Assembly: GCF_017873095.1 (NCBI RefSeq)
Contig: NZ_JAGGJU010000009.1
Span: 215,306-279,305, forward strand
DNA length: 64,000 nucleotides
Origin: Heterorhizobium halophytocola
GTDB lineage: Bacteria > Pseudomonadota > Alphaproteobacteria > Rhizobiales > Rhizobiaceae
Direction: 5' to 3'
How positions within the stretch are numbered: the stretch's first letter is position 1; each line of letters opens with the position of its first letter. Below, piece by piece: positions 43,113-51,376 of the stretch. Made by a program: the position numbers and the translations under genes. The notes under the pieces are model-generated. The model searched no databases. It was not told where the DNA came from and worked only from the letters and a program-made list of their open reading frames with translations.

Positions 43113-44282
43113 ATGGCCAGCATGTGCCCGACGCGGGATGAAACGGGCGGGACCCGTCAGGACAGACCTCTGGTGGTTCAGGTGGTTCGCCAGTATGCGC
43201 CGGCCCGTGGCGGGCTGGAGGATGTGGTCGCCAACCTGGCGAAAGCGCTTCCGGCGCATGGCTGCCGCGTGAGAGTGGTCACCTGCGACCGGCTGTTTAC
43301 GGCCCTGGACGTCAAACTGCCGGCGCATGAGATGATCGATGGGGTCGAGGTCTGCCGGATCCCCTGGGCCGGCACCAAGCGCTACCCCCTCGCTCCGGCC
43401 GTCTTTGCCCAGCTTGCCGACGCCGACCTGATCCATGTTCACGCCGTGGATTTCTTCTTCGATGCCCTGGCTCTGGGGCGGATGGTGCACCGCAAGCCGA
43501 TGATCGCAACGACCCATGGTGGGTTCTTTCACACCCGCCGTTTTGCGGCGATCAAAAAGCTCTGGTTCAACACATTGACGCGCGCATCGGCCAGCCAGTA
43601 CCGGGCGCTTGCCTGTTGCAGCCAGTCCGATCTGGCACTTTTCGGCGGGATCGCCGGCGACAGGGCGGTGCTGGTCGAAAACGGCGTCGATGCGCTGAAG
43701 TTTTCCGGGCCGCGTCGGGCAGAGCCCTCCAAGCGCCTTGCGACGATCGGCCGGTTCTCGCTGAACAAGCGGCTGGATCGCCTGCTCGACACCATGGCGG
43801 TGCTGGTGGCGGACGATGACGAATGGCATCTCGACATCATCGGGATCGGGTCGGATCTTTCGGCCGCGGACCTGCAGTCGATGATTGGAGCGCGCGGGCT
43901 GGGCAGGCATGTGCACGTCCATCTCGGACCGGAAGACGTCGTCATTCGCGAACGGCTGGCCGAAGCGTCGCTGTTCGTTTCGGCTTCGGATTATGAAGGT
44001 TTCGGTCTGGTTGCCGTCGAGGCGATGGGGGCGGGGCTTGTGCCGGTGCTGCATATCAACGACGCCTACCGGTCGCTAGCCGGTGCCCATGCGGGCATCG
44101 CCCTGGCCGACTTCGCCGACCCGAAAGGCAGCGCGGACGTGATCGTCGACACCTTCCGGACCGTGGTCGACAATCCCGGCCGGATGGTGGACGCCATGCA
44201 GACCGCGGCCGCCGGGTATTCCTGGGACAAGGTCTCCGCCCGCTATGCCGGACTTTATGCGCGGGCCCTGGCCACCGGCTAG
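43113..44282 (+). CDS. Glycosyltransferase family 4 (GT-B fold)
   Basis: The 389-residue protein shows GT4 hallmarks: N-terminal QVVRQYAPARGGLEDVVANL with the glycine-rich acceptor-side loop; HVHAVDFFFDALALG; ATTHGGFFHT; the donor-domain start RLATIGRFSLNKRLDRLLD; DIIGIGSDLSAADLQ; and the EGFGLVAVEAMGAGLVPVLH motif with the ExxxxxxxE nucleotide-sugar site. It would transfer a sugar from a nucleotide donor during assembly of the polysaccharide repeat unit. Starts at 43113 and 43122 (MCPTRDE) are both possible after a GGGGAGAG. It converges with the GH2 gene (99 bases between stops). Confidence 0.92.
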   Translation: MASMCPTRDETGGTRQDRPLVVQVVRQYAPARGGLEDVVANLAKALPAHGCRVRVVTCDRLFTALDVKLPAHEMIDGVEVCRIPWAGTKRYPLAPAVFAQLADADLIHVHAVDFFFDALALGRMVHRKPMIATTHGGFFHTRRFAAIKKLWFNTLTRASASQYRALACCSQSDLALFGGIAGDRAVLVENGVDALKFSGPRRAEPSKRLATIGRFSLNKRLDRLLDTMAVLVADDDEWHLDIIGIGSDLSAADLQSMIGARGLGRHVHVHLGPEDVVIRERLAEASLFVSASDYEGFGLVAVEAMGAGLVPVLHINDAYRSLAGAHAGIALADFADPKGSADVIVDTFRTVVDNPGRMVDAMQTAAAGYSWDKVSARYAGLYARALATG

Positions 44283-44381
44283 AACACGGCCGGTAAGCAC
44301 GCGTGCATCGAAGGTGTTATAGCTCTTTGCTTTACGCATTTCCGAACGGAAAACCGCGGCAACCCTTTTCCGGGACATGTG

Positions 44382-46853
44382 CTAGAAACGGCTTGTTTTT
44401 CTGGCACCGATCGAAACGATCTCGCCGCTTGGCCTCGTGCCTGGCGCCGTCTCTGCGCGCGGGTGAAGCGCGATGCGGCGCGGCTTGCCGGGTGCCAGGT
44501 GAAACCAGTCATCCGTTGCGCGAAAGCCCTCGCAATCGATATGCACCGATTGGGCGAAGACCTCCGTTTCCAACAGCAGGAACCAGAAGCCGGCCTTTTC
44601 CTCTAGGCTGGCCTTGATCTCGGCGTCGAACAGCGCCGATGCCCGGCCGCGGGGGAAATGCACGGCCTCGGCGCATTGCTCGCCGGTTGCCACGTCAAAA
44701 ATTCGCGCCACGCTGACCTCGTGCGAAGGCGGGCCGAAGCGGAAGGCATACGTGGTGTCGAAAAAGGCACCGAAAAGATCGGTGGCCGGAATGGTCAGGG
44801 CGGAGCGCGGTGCAAGATCGATCCGCCTGTGGCCGGAGACCACCGGTTGGCGGCCGTCCCTGAGACAGGTCAGGGAGAGTTCCGTCTCCAACGCAGTGTC
44901 CTTCTCGTTGATCACGTGGATGTCGAGGCCATTGGTGCCTTCGTCGGTCAGCAGTACCTGGACCGGCCGGAAGGCGCGCTTCATCGCATACCAGACAGGC
45001 TTCGGCTCACCGCTCGAATCGACCAGGCCCCAGCCGGCGCCGGGCATCAGATCCTGAAAGGTCCAGACGAGGGCGCCATTGCAGGTGGAGCGAGGACGGC
45101 GCCATTCGGCAAAGGTCTCGGTGCTCACCTCACCGGTCACCGCACGGGAAAGATCGAGGTAACGGTCGGGATCCTCCCGCCGGAGGCGGGCCGGGTCGAC
45201 GTCGTAGAGCAAAGCGAGATAGTGATCGCGGATATCCTCGAAGTCCCAGGACGCGCCGCGGTCGCGGGGAACACGGGCCTTCCAGCGGGGATCGTGCACG
45301 GGCTGCACCGGCAGGTGCCGATCGAGCGTAGACTGCTGCGGCACCTGGGCGAAGGCCAGTGATTCCGCGGCAAACCGCACCTCGGCCCGCCGGGCATCCT
45401 CCAGCGGCCGGCAATAGGCGCCGACACCATAATAATGCGTCACGCCGGCATTCGGGGCGAAGGGCATGGCGCCGCCGACCGGGGAATTATCGACATAGGG
45501 CACATCAGGACGCCATGTTTTCGAGGCATCCCGCAGCCACGCCTCGAACAGTTCGCCCTTCCAGACACTCTCGGGCAGGCCGAGCATGGCGCCCTGCTGG
45601 TAAATCTCGCTGCCGCCGCAAAGCACGGCCAGCGAGGGCGATCCCTGGATAGCGCCAAGCAGGTCGGCGACCTCCTGCTCCGCGGTTGCACGAAACGCCT
45701 CGTCCTTAGCCGGGTAATCGAAATTGGCAAACATGAAGTCCTGCCAGACCATGATCCCCAGTCGGTCGCAGAGTTTGAAGAATTCCGGGCTCTCGTAGGT
45801 CATGGTGCCGCCGAGGCGGATCATGTTGAAGCCGGCATCGGCCGCAAGCGTCAGCCAGGGCGCATAGGCTTCGGCTGTACCGGGAAGGGACAGAATGTCG
45901 GCACTGCTCCAGACGGCGCCACGGCAAAAGACCGACGCGCCGTTGACGCGCAGTGAAAAATCACGGCCATCCATGCCGCGATCGATGGTGATAGAGCGGA
46001 AGCCGACAAGGCCGAGAGCGTGCGACACCCCATCGATGCGCAGTTCGGCCAGGTGGAGCTTCGGCTTGCCGTGGGTTCTAGGCCACCATGGCTCGATGGC
46101 GGGCAACTGCAATTCGCCCGACCAGATGCCCGGTTCTAAAGACGTCAATGTGCTGGATCGACCGTCGCAGAGCAGTTCGACCGTACTTGCCTGCCCCTGC
46201 AGCGCGAAGCAGGTGGACAGGCTGCCGATCCCGGCGGCAGACAGGGTTGCCGTCAGCGTCAGGTCGGCAAGGGCGATGCCAGCGGGGCGGATCAGGCTGA
46301 TCGGGCGATAGGGACCCATGGCATGGATCGGCGGGCACCAACCCGGCATGTGGCCGAGCAGCGTGTTGCGCACCAGGCGCAGGCCCTGGTTGTCCATCAT
46401 CTGCGGCCGCCAGCGCGCCCTTGGCCCCTTGCGCTGCAGTTCGGGGCCGAGAGCCCGGAAGCAGATCGCAAGCTCGTCCTCGCCGGTCAGATCGACTGCC
46501 AGATCATGGCAAGCGAACATGCTGGTCGAGCGGAGCTTCAGGATGCCGTTCAGATAGATTTCGGCGATTGTCGCAAGGCCCTCGAAGCGCAGGATCGCCG
46601 GACCGGGCGCCTCGCCTTTCAGGTCACGGAAATACCAGGCATCCCTGTCGAGCAGGGAATGCGGCTGTTCGGGGTCGTAGAGCCCGGCGCTCTGAAGGGC
46701 GGACGCGACGGTGCCAGGCACCTGGGCGGAGAGGCGGACAGCGGGCCTGTGGATGTCGCCCGGCGTGCCATGGCGGCCCGTTTCGGTCACCAGAAGCGTC
46801 CAGCCGCCTTCAAGCGGCCGTTCGTCGGCTTCCGGATAGACCGTATTTGCCAT
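44382..46853 (-). CDS. Glycoside hydrolase family 2, beta-mannosidase-like
   Basis: The 823-residue protein follows the beta-mannosidase plan. The N-terminal jelly roll reads LEGGWTLLVTETG ... QVPGTVASALQSAGLYDPEQ ... DAWYFRDLKG. Ig-like domains follow, then a TIM barrel with FCRGAVWSSADIL, AADAGFNMIRLGGTMTYESP, FKLCDRLGIMVWQDFMFANF, an acid/base Glu in LAVLCGGSEIYQQGA and a probable nucleophile Glu in RFAAESLAFAQVPQ. The acid/base motif GGSE differs from the common GNNE. No signal peptide is seen, so it should be cytoplasmic. It is the last gene of the carrier-protein operon (10 bases after the DUF1839 gene), suggesting work on a mannoside intermediate rather than on external polymer. Confidence 0.88.
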   Translation of the reverse strand: MANTVYPEADERPLEGGWTLLVTETGRHGTPGDIHRPAVRLSAQVPGTVASALQSAGLYDPEQPHSLLDRDAWYFRDLKGEAPGPAILRFEGLATIAEIYLNGILKLRSTSMFACHDLAVDLTGEDELAICFRALGPELQRKGPRARWRPQMMDNQGLRLVRNTLLGHMPGWCPPIHAMGPYRPISLIRPAGIALADLTLTATLSAAGIGSLSTCFALQGQASTVELLCDGRSSTLTSLEPGIWSGELQLPAIEPWWPRTHGKPKLHLAELRIDGVSHALGLVGFRSITIDRGMDGRDFSLRVNGASVFCRGAVWSSADILSLPGTAEAYAPWLTLAADAGFNMIRLGGTMTYESPEFFKLCDRLGIMVWQDFMFANFDYPAKDEAFRATAEQEVADLLGAIQGSPSLAVLCGGSEIYQQGAMLGLPESVWKGELFEAWLRDASKTWRPDVPYVDNSPVGGAMPFAPNAGVTHYYGVGAYCRPLEDARRAEVRFAAESLAFAQVPQQSTLDRHLPVQPVHDPRWKARVPRDRGASWDFEDIRDHYLALLYDVDPARLRREDPDRYLDLSRAVTGEVSTETFAEWRRPRSTCNGALVWTFQDLMPGAGWGLVDSSGEPKPVWYAMKRAFRPVQVLLTDEGTNGLDIHVINEKDTALETELSLTCLRDGRQPVVSGHRRIDLAPRSALTIPATDLFGAFFDTTYAFRFGPPSHEVSVARIFDVATGEQCAEAVHFPRGRASALFDAEIKASLEEKAGFWFLLLETEVFAQSVHIDCEGFRATDDWFHLAPGKPRRIALHPRAETAPGTRPSGEIVSIGARKTSRF

Positions 46854-46863
46854 GCCGTCTCCC

Positions 46864-47832
46864 TCAGGCGAGCTTGCCGCCGAGCCCCGTCATCAATGTG
46901 TCCCATGCCGCATGGGCCGGATCCAGTGCCGTCCGCAGCGGCTCGAACTTGCGCCGGCTGACCGCCCGCGCGACGAGAAACTGCACCGACTTGGCCGTCT
47001 CTGCAATCGTCATCGCCTGCGCGCTTTCCTCGGCATAGGCGCCGTCTGGCGAGAGCCAGTCGAGATGGGTCGCCAGAAGTTCGAAATTCGCCCCGAACTG
47101 GCGCAGTGTATTGAAGGCATATTTATGGAAGAAGCCGAAAGGTCGATCGGCGAGCTTTTCCACCTGCTGCGGAAAGACTTCTGCGAAGGCTGCGATCGGA
47201 TTTCCTTCGGGGCGACGGGCGAAATGTCGCGACAAAATTTCGCCGGCTAAGGTTTTTTGATGACTTGCCGTCGCAGCCTTCGCCGGAAACTTGGCGAATT
47301 CGGTATATGGCAGGAAGGGCAGGCCGCCCTCCGGCGCGTCCAGCTGGAAGAGGCCGGCAAAATCCGCACCCGCGATCCGGAAGAAGCCGCGATTGTGGAA
47401 ATAGTCCATCACCCGGCCGTCCGGATCGAGCCGGTTGATGGCAACGGTCGTCTTGCCGTGGTCCTGCCGATAGCCGACGCCCTGGGTGTCGGGCATGAAG
47501 AAGCTGTCCATCTCGACCAGGCAGAGCCGTCCGCGCTTGATCTGTTCGCCGACATGGCCCTCTACCGCGTCGAAAATCGCGAGTTCGGTGACGCGTATGC
47601 CGTAAAGCGCCTCGAGATCCTCAGGCGGCACCTTGAAGAACGTGAACTGGTCGCCTTCGAAATCCTGGGTGAGGGTAAAGCCGAGCATAGCTTCGGGCGC
47701 GACCCCGTGGGTTGCCAGAACCTCGATCCAGAGGTCGATATAGCAATTCGTCTCCGGCCAGACACGCTCGCTCGCATGCAGCGCATGCGAGCGATAGCCG
47801 GCCGGATCAATGTCCGGGAAGACCGATGTCAT
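46864..47832 (-). CDS. DUF1839 family protein
   Basis: The 322-residue protein matches DUF1839: N-terminal RVWPETNCYIDLWIEVLATH and MLGFTLTQDFEGDQFTFFKV; central RGRLCLVEMDSFFMPDTQGV, YRQDHGKTTVAINRLD, YFHNRGFFRIAGADFAGLF; C-terminal RPFGFFHKYAFNTLRQFGAN. No membrane segments or known catalytic motif is evident; conserved Cys, Asp, Glu and His in the first half look enzyme-like. It lies 4 bases after the carrier-protein ligase gene and 10 bases before the GH2 gene. DUF1839 is found next to amino acid:[carrier protein] ligases, so it probably acts on the aminoacyl group, for example as the transferase, but this is inference. Confidence 0.85.
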   Translation of the reverse strand: MTSVFPDIDPAGYRSHALHASERVWPETNCYIDLWIEVLATHGVAPEAMLGFTLTQDFEGDQFTFFKVPPEDLEALYGIRVTELAIFDAVEGHVGEQIKRGRLCLVEMDSFFMPDTQGVGYRQDHGKTTVAINRLDPDGRVMDYFHNRGFFRIAGADFAGLFQLDAPEGGLPFLPYTEFAKFPAKAATASHQKTLAGEILSRHFARRPEGNPIAAFAEVFPQQVEKLADRPFGFFHKYAFNTLRQFGANFELLATHLDWLSPDGAYAEESAQAMTIAETAKSVQFLVARAVSRRKFEPLRTALDPAHAAWDTLMTGLGGKLA

Positions 47833-47836
47833 GCGC

Positions 47837-48745
47837 TCAGCCCCAAAGTGCTTCGCGAACTTTGGCAGGCCACTCGTTCACGTCGAGACCGTGGTGATGA
47901 AAGAGCGCCAGGGCGATGCGCTCGAGACCGAAGCCGACGCAGGCGGTGTGGGCGACGGCACCGTCGGCCAGCGCCAGGCCCCATTTCGTGCCGAAGGCGT
48001 CCTGATGATAATTGAAGCTCATGCAGGCCGTCGGGTTGGCGGTCGAGGTGATCGGGATCAGAAGCTCGAATTTGAGGTTCTGGTCGCGCTGGTTGTTGGC
48101 GAGCATCTTGCCGGCGCGGCCGAAGAAGGGATCATTGGCGACGTCGATCTCCACGTCCAGACCGACCTCGGCCATCATCTTCACGCCGCGGTCCATCCAG
48201 GTCTGGCGGAAGTCCGTGACATCGGCAGCCGTGCCCATGCGGACATATTCGCGCATGCGAAACAGCTGCTGGCGCGCCGGATCGTTGGACGGTTCGTGGC
48301 GGAAGCAGTAGGACTGCAGGTCGTAGAGGCCGCCCTGATCGCCGAGCCGACCGCGCTTGGCGATCGTCGGGTAGAGCGGATAGCAGGCAGCCGGCGTCAG
48401 GACGATGTTCGTCGCCTTCTGCTCACCGGTCCAGTCGCCACCTTCCTCCATACATTTCAGCAGGCTCATGTGATCGAGCTCGCAGCCGCAGAAGCTGTGC
48501 ACGGTGCCGGCCAGCTGCGGGAAGCTCTTCATGTAGCCGCTCGCTTCGAAGAAGGCGCGGTTCATACCCGGTGGGAAACGGATGGCTTCGGCGCCGTCGG
48601 CCTTGCCGTAGCGATCGATCAGCCGCTCGAAGGCGGCGATCACATCCTCGAAGGCGCCGCTGCGGCCATAAAGGCCTTCGACGCCGGTGTCGATCAGAAG
48701 TCCGGATTCAAACAGCCGATCGAGAAATGATCTTTGCATATCCAT
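47837..48745 (-). CDS. Amino acid--[acyl-carrier-protein] ligase (SerRS-like, Bll0957/Atu2573 family)
   Basis: The 302-residue protein is a truncated class II seryl-tRNA-synthetase homologue without a tRNA-binding arm. Motif 2 is [12 protein letters not shown] (residues 145-156) and motif 3 is [13 protein letters not shown]. Putative zinc ligands C121 (PAACYPLYP), E166 (MREYVRMG) and C269 (HTACVGFG) match, at a constant offset of ten, the C131/E176/C279 set of Bradyrhizobium Bll0957. These enzymes adenylate a small amino acid (glycine in Bll0957/Atu2573, alanine in Bll6282) and load it on the phosphopantetheine of a dedicated carrier protein. The carrier is encoded two genes upstream. Confidence 0.93.
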   Translation of the reverse strand: MDMQRSFLDRLFESGLLIDTGVEGLYGRSGAFEDVIAAFERLIDRYGKADGAEAIRFPPGMNRAFFEASGYMKSFPQLAGTVHSFCGCELDHMSLLKCMEEGGDWTGEQKATNIVLTPAACYPLYPTIAKRGRLGDQGGLYDLQSYCFRHEPSNDPARQQLFRMREYVRMGTAADVTDFRQTWMDRGVKMMAEVGLDVEIDVANDPFFGRAGKMLANNQRDQNLKFELLIPITSTANPTACMSFNYHQDAFGTKWGLALADGAVAHTACVGFGLERIALALFHHHGLDVNEWPAKVREALWG

Positions 48746-48751
48746 GTTCAG

Positions 48752-49933
48752 TCACCCCAGGAGACTTGTTTCGGCCTTGTGGACCAAAAGCATGTTGGAC
48801 GTGTTGGCGAGAATGCGATCATTGGAGATCATCAGCTCGGCGGAATGGGCATCGCGCAGATGCCGGCCGAGGCTGAAGGGCGTGCCGTTCTTGTAGCCCA
48901 TGATGCCGCAGATCCTGAGCGCCTGGTTGATCACCGGCAGGATCATCTCGGATGCAGCGATCTTGACGTTGTTCATCGCCACCGCAAAGCCCATTGAGGA
49001 CAGCCGGTCTTCGTCGTGACGGGCCGCTTCGAAGTGATCGAGGCCGGCCAGGATGGTCGAGCGGATCGCCTGCAGCTCGGCCGACATGTGGGCGAGCTGG
49101 ACAAGGCCGGGCGGCTGGCTGCCAGGCTGCTTGCGGACGGCGGCCCGGATGAAGGCCTGGGCCTTGGCATAGGCGTCCTGAGCGATGCCGTACCAGACGG
49201 CGCTCCAGAGCAGGTGGGAATAGGCGAGCATGGACTGGGCGGCGATTTCGGCGAATGCCATCGGCAGGATCTGCGCAGCCGGTGCCTCGCCGCGGAACAG
49301 GAACCCTTCCGAGCAGGTGCCGCGCATGCCCAACGTATCCCAGTCATAGGTCTTGGTCAGAGCGTACTGGTCCTTCAGAAAGACCGTCATCACCTGATCG
49401 GACGGTGCGGCGTCCTTATGGGCCCGTGAAGTCACGAGGATGGCGTCGGCGGCGCGGGCATAGGAGATCACGCTCGCCTCCTTCTCCAGCCGGCAGAGTT
49501 CGCCGTCGATCTCGATGGCGCAGATCGAATTCCTGAGATTGCCGCCGATCCCGGCTTCGGTCGTGGCGGACCCCAGCAGCAATTGCTCCCTGGCGATGCG
49601 CCGCATGAAGTCCAGATGCCAGGGCGCGTCGGCGTGATGCTGCACCTGGCTGGATACCTTGATCTGGTGCATGGCGAAGATCATCGCGGTCGAGGCGCAG
49701 GCCTGACCCAGAATGGTGCAGATATCCGCGATCTCGCTGATCGAGGCGCCTTCGCCACCAAAATCCATCGGGATCTGAATGCCGAGCAGTTTCTCGGCCT
49801 TCAATGCCTGAAGGGCTTCCTGCGGGAAGCGGGCCTGCCGATCGACGTCATCGGCATGGGCCAGGGCGACCTCCGCCACACGCCTGGCGCGCGCTTTCAG
49901 CGAGCGGTCGATCGAGCCGGAGAGGTCCATCAC
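48752..49933 (-). CDS. Acyl-CoA dehydrogenase-family flavoprotein in the carrier-protein operon
   Basis: The 393-residue protein has the ACAD fold: FPQEALQALKAEKLLGIQIP; FGGEGASISEIADICTILGQ; the FAD-contact region LLLGSATTEAGIGGNLRNSI; and the C-terminal four-helix bundle. In the C-terminal motif, where medium-chain enzymes have RDAxxxxIYEGT, this protein reads RDAHSAELMISN, so the usual catalytic Glu is replaced by Ile. It overlaps the carrier-protein stop (49930-49933) and precedes the ligase gene by 6 bases. A likely substrate is the aminoacyl thioester on the carrier protein, as with prolyl-carrier-protein oxidases of natural-product pathways, but dehydrogenation is not certain. Confidence 0.85.
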   Translation of the reverse strand: MMDLSGSIDRSLKARARRVAEVALAHADDVDRQARFPQEALQALKAEKLLGIQIPMDFGGEGASISEIADICTILGQACASTAMIFAMHQIKVSSQVQHHADAPWHLDFMRRIAREQLLLGSATTEAGIGGNLRNSICAIEIDGELCRLEKEASVISYARAADAILVTSRAHKDAAPSDQVMTVFLKDQYALTKTYDWDTLGMRGTCSEGFLFRGEAPAAQILPMAFAEIAAQSMLAYSHLLWSAVWYGIAQDAYAKAQAFIRAAVRKQPGSQPPGLVQLAHMSAELQAIRSTILAGLDHFEAARHDEDRLSSMGFAVAMNNVKIAASEMILPVINQALRICGIMGYKNGTPFSLGRHLRDAHSAELMISNDRILANTSNMLLVHKAETSLLG

Positions 49934-50181
49934 GCGACTTTCTGGTCGGTCGTGATCGCCTGCACGGTGCGTTCGATGGCGCCGATGCTGGCAAACGACT
50001 TGCGGTTCAGCAGGTGGTCGGGAAACTCGATGTCGAAGGCTTCCTCGATGCCCAGCATCAGCTGGACCGACGCGAAGGACGAAAGGCCCGCGGCATAAAG
50101 ATCGCTGTCGTCATTCAGCGTGTCCACGGACACCGGCAAACCGCCCAGTTTGGCAAGCAGGGCACGAATTGTATCGTTCAT
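49930..50181 (-). CDS. Acyl/aminoacyl carrier protein
   Basis: The 83-residue protein is a dedicated carrier: acidic N-terminal helix end DDSDLYAAGLSSFASVQLML. The serine of LSS (S34 or S35) takes the place of the phosphopantetheine serine of the usual DSL motif. A helical second half follows (IEEAFDIEFPDHLLNRKSFA). The AGLSSFASVQ form is that of the carriers aminoacylated by Bll0957-type ligases. GGAAGGA precedes the ATG. It is the first gene of the operon and overlaps the ACAD gene by 4 bases. A phosphopantetheinyl transferase is not in the window. Confidence 0.9.
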   Translation of the reverse strand: MNDTIRALLAKLGGLPVSVDTLNDDSDLYAAGLSSFASVQLMLGIEEAFDIEFPDHLLNRKSFASIGAIERTVQAITTDQKVA

Positions 50182-50335
50182 GGTTTTCCTTCCCCAAGTC
50201 TGATTCTCGGATCATGAGACCGGATCTTTCACGGGAGGGCATAAGATTCCGCAAAAAGACTTAGTTAAATTAGCGTGACGTACCAATAAGGGTCAGGTTT
50301 TCGCCAAAATTAACGGCTGCGCAGGGAGCGTCGGC

Positions 50336-51376
50336 CTAAGGGTAGAGCCTTGGGTCGCCGGCGCGATCGCGGATTTCGTAGCGGCCGTCTGCGAGTGCGC
50401 GCACATTGTCTTCGCCCAGGGCCACTTTGCCGTGACCGCCTGGCAGATCGAGGATGTAGGCGGGCAGGCAGAGCCCGGAAACGGTGGCGCGAAGCGTGCG
50501 CATGATTGCCTGACCCTCGGCGATTGTCAGGCGGAAATGGCTGGTGCCGGGCGCCATGTCGGGGTGGTGCAGGTAATAGGGTTTGACCCGCGCCTCAACA
50601 AAGGCGCGCATCAGCGCGCCGAGCACGGCGGCGTCGTCGTTAACACCCTTGAGGAGAACGGACTGGCTGACCAGCGTCACGCCGGCATCGGCAAGCCGCG
50701 CGCAGGCGGCCCGAACGGCCGGGGTGATCTCCAGCGGATGATTGGCGTGAAGGGCCAGATAGATCGTCTTGCCGGATGCCTTCAGCGCCTCGATCATCGC
50801 CTGGTCGATCTTTTCCGGATCGACGGCGGGGACGCGGCTGTGCAGGCGCAGGATCTTCACATGGTCGATGCCGGCCAGAAGATCCGCCACCTCCCTCAGC
50901 CGCCGCGGCGACATCACCAGCGGATCGCCGCCGGTGAGGATCACTTCCCAGATGCCGGGTGTATGGCGGATATAATCCATGGCGTTTTCGATCTGGGCGC
51001 GCGTCAGATTGCCGTCGCCATCGGGACCGACCATTTCGCGGCGGAAGCAGAAGCGGCAGTAAACGGGGCAGACGCCGATCACCTTGAGCAGGACACGGTC
51101 GGGATAGCGATGCACGATGCCGGGAACCGGCGTGTGGGCACCGTCGCCGATCGGATCGCCGAGTTCGTCCGGCGTCAGCTGCAATTCCTCCGGCGAGGGC
51201 AGAAACTGCCTTGCGATCGGGTCGGCGGGGTCGTTGCGATCGATAAGGTCGGCAACGGTCGGCGTCAGCGCCACCGCATAGCGCCGACCGACGGCGGATA
51301 AGCGCTCCCTGGCATTTTCCGGCAGCAGTTCGGCCGCGATCAGGTCGTCGACAGATTTGAGGTTGCGGCCGGTCAA
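50336..51376 (-). CDS. epmB: Radical SAM lysine 2,3-aminomutase-like protein EpmB
   Basis: The 346-residue radical SAM protein has the cluster motif C103-x3-C107-x2-C110 in GVCPVYCRFCFRREMVG, the GGDPLV SAM-binding motif, and a PLP/lysine region (QSVLLKGVNDDAAVLGALMR; KPYYLHHPDMAPGTSHFRL). EpmB converts (S)-alpha-lysine to (R)-beta-lysine for modification of elongation factor P. It overlaps epmA (51373-51376) and is next to efp, which favours EpmB over a catabolic KamA. The short length also fits EpmB. Confidence 0.92.
   Translation of the reverse strand: MTGRNLKSVDDLIAAELLPENARERLSAVGRRYAVALTPTVADLIDRNDPADPIARQFLPSPEELQLTPDELGDPIGDGAHTPVPGIVHRYPDRVLLKVIGVCPVYCRFCFRREMVGPDGDGNLTRAQIENAMDYIRHTPGIWEVILTGGDPLVMSPRRLREVADLLAGIDHVKILRLHSRVPAVDPEKIDQAMIEALKASGKTIYLALHANHPLEITPAVRAACARLADAGVTLVSQSVLLKGVNDDAAVLGALMRAFVEARVKPYYLHHPDMAPGTSHFRLTIAEGQAIMRTLRATVSGLCLPAYILDLPGGHGKVALGEDNVRALADGRYEIRDRAGDPRLYP

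Noticed and set aside
44274..44294. Hairpin ACCGGC/GCCGGT at the end of the GT4 gene as a terminator
   Set aside because: The 6-bp stem overlaps the stop codon and has no T tract on either side.
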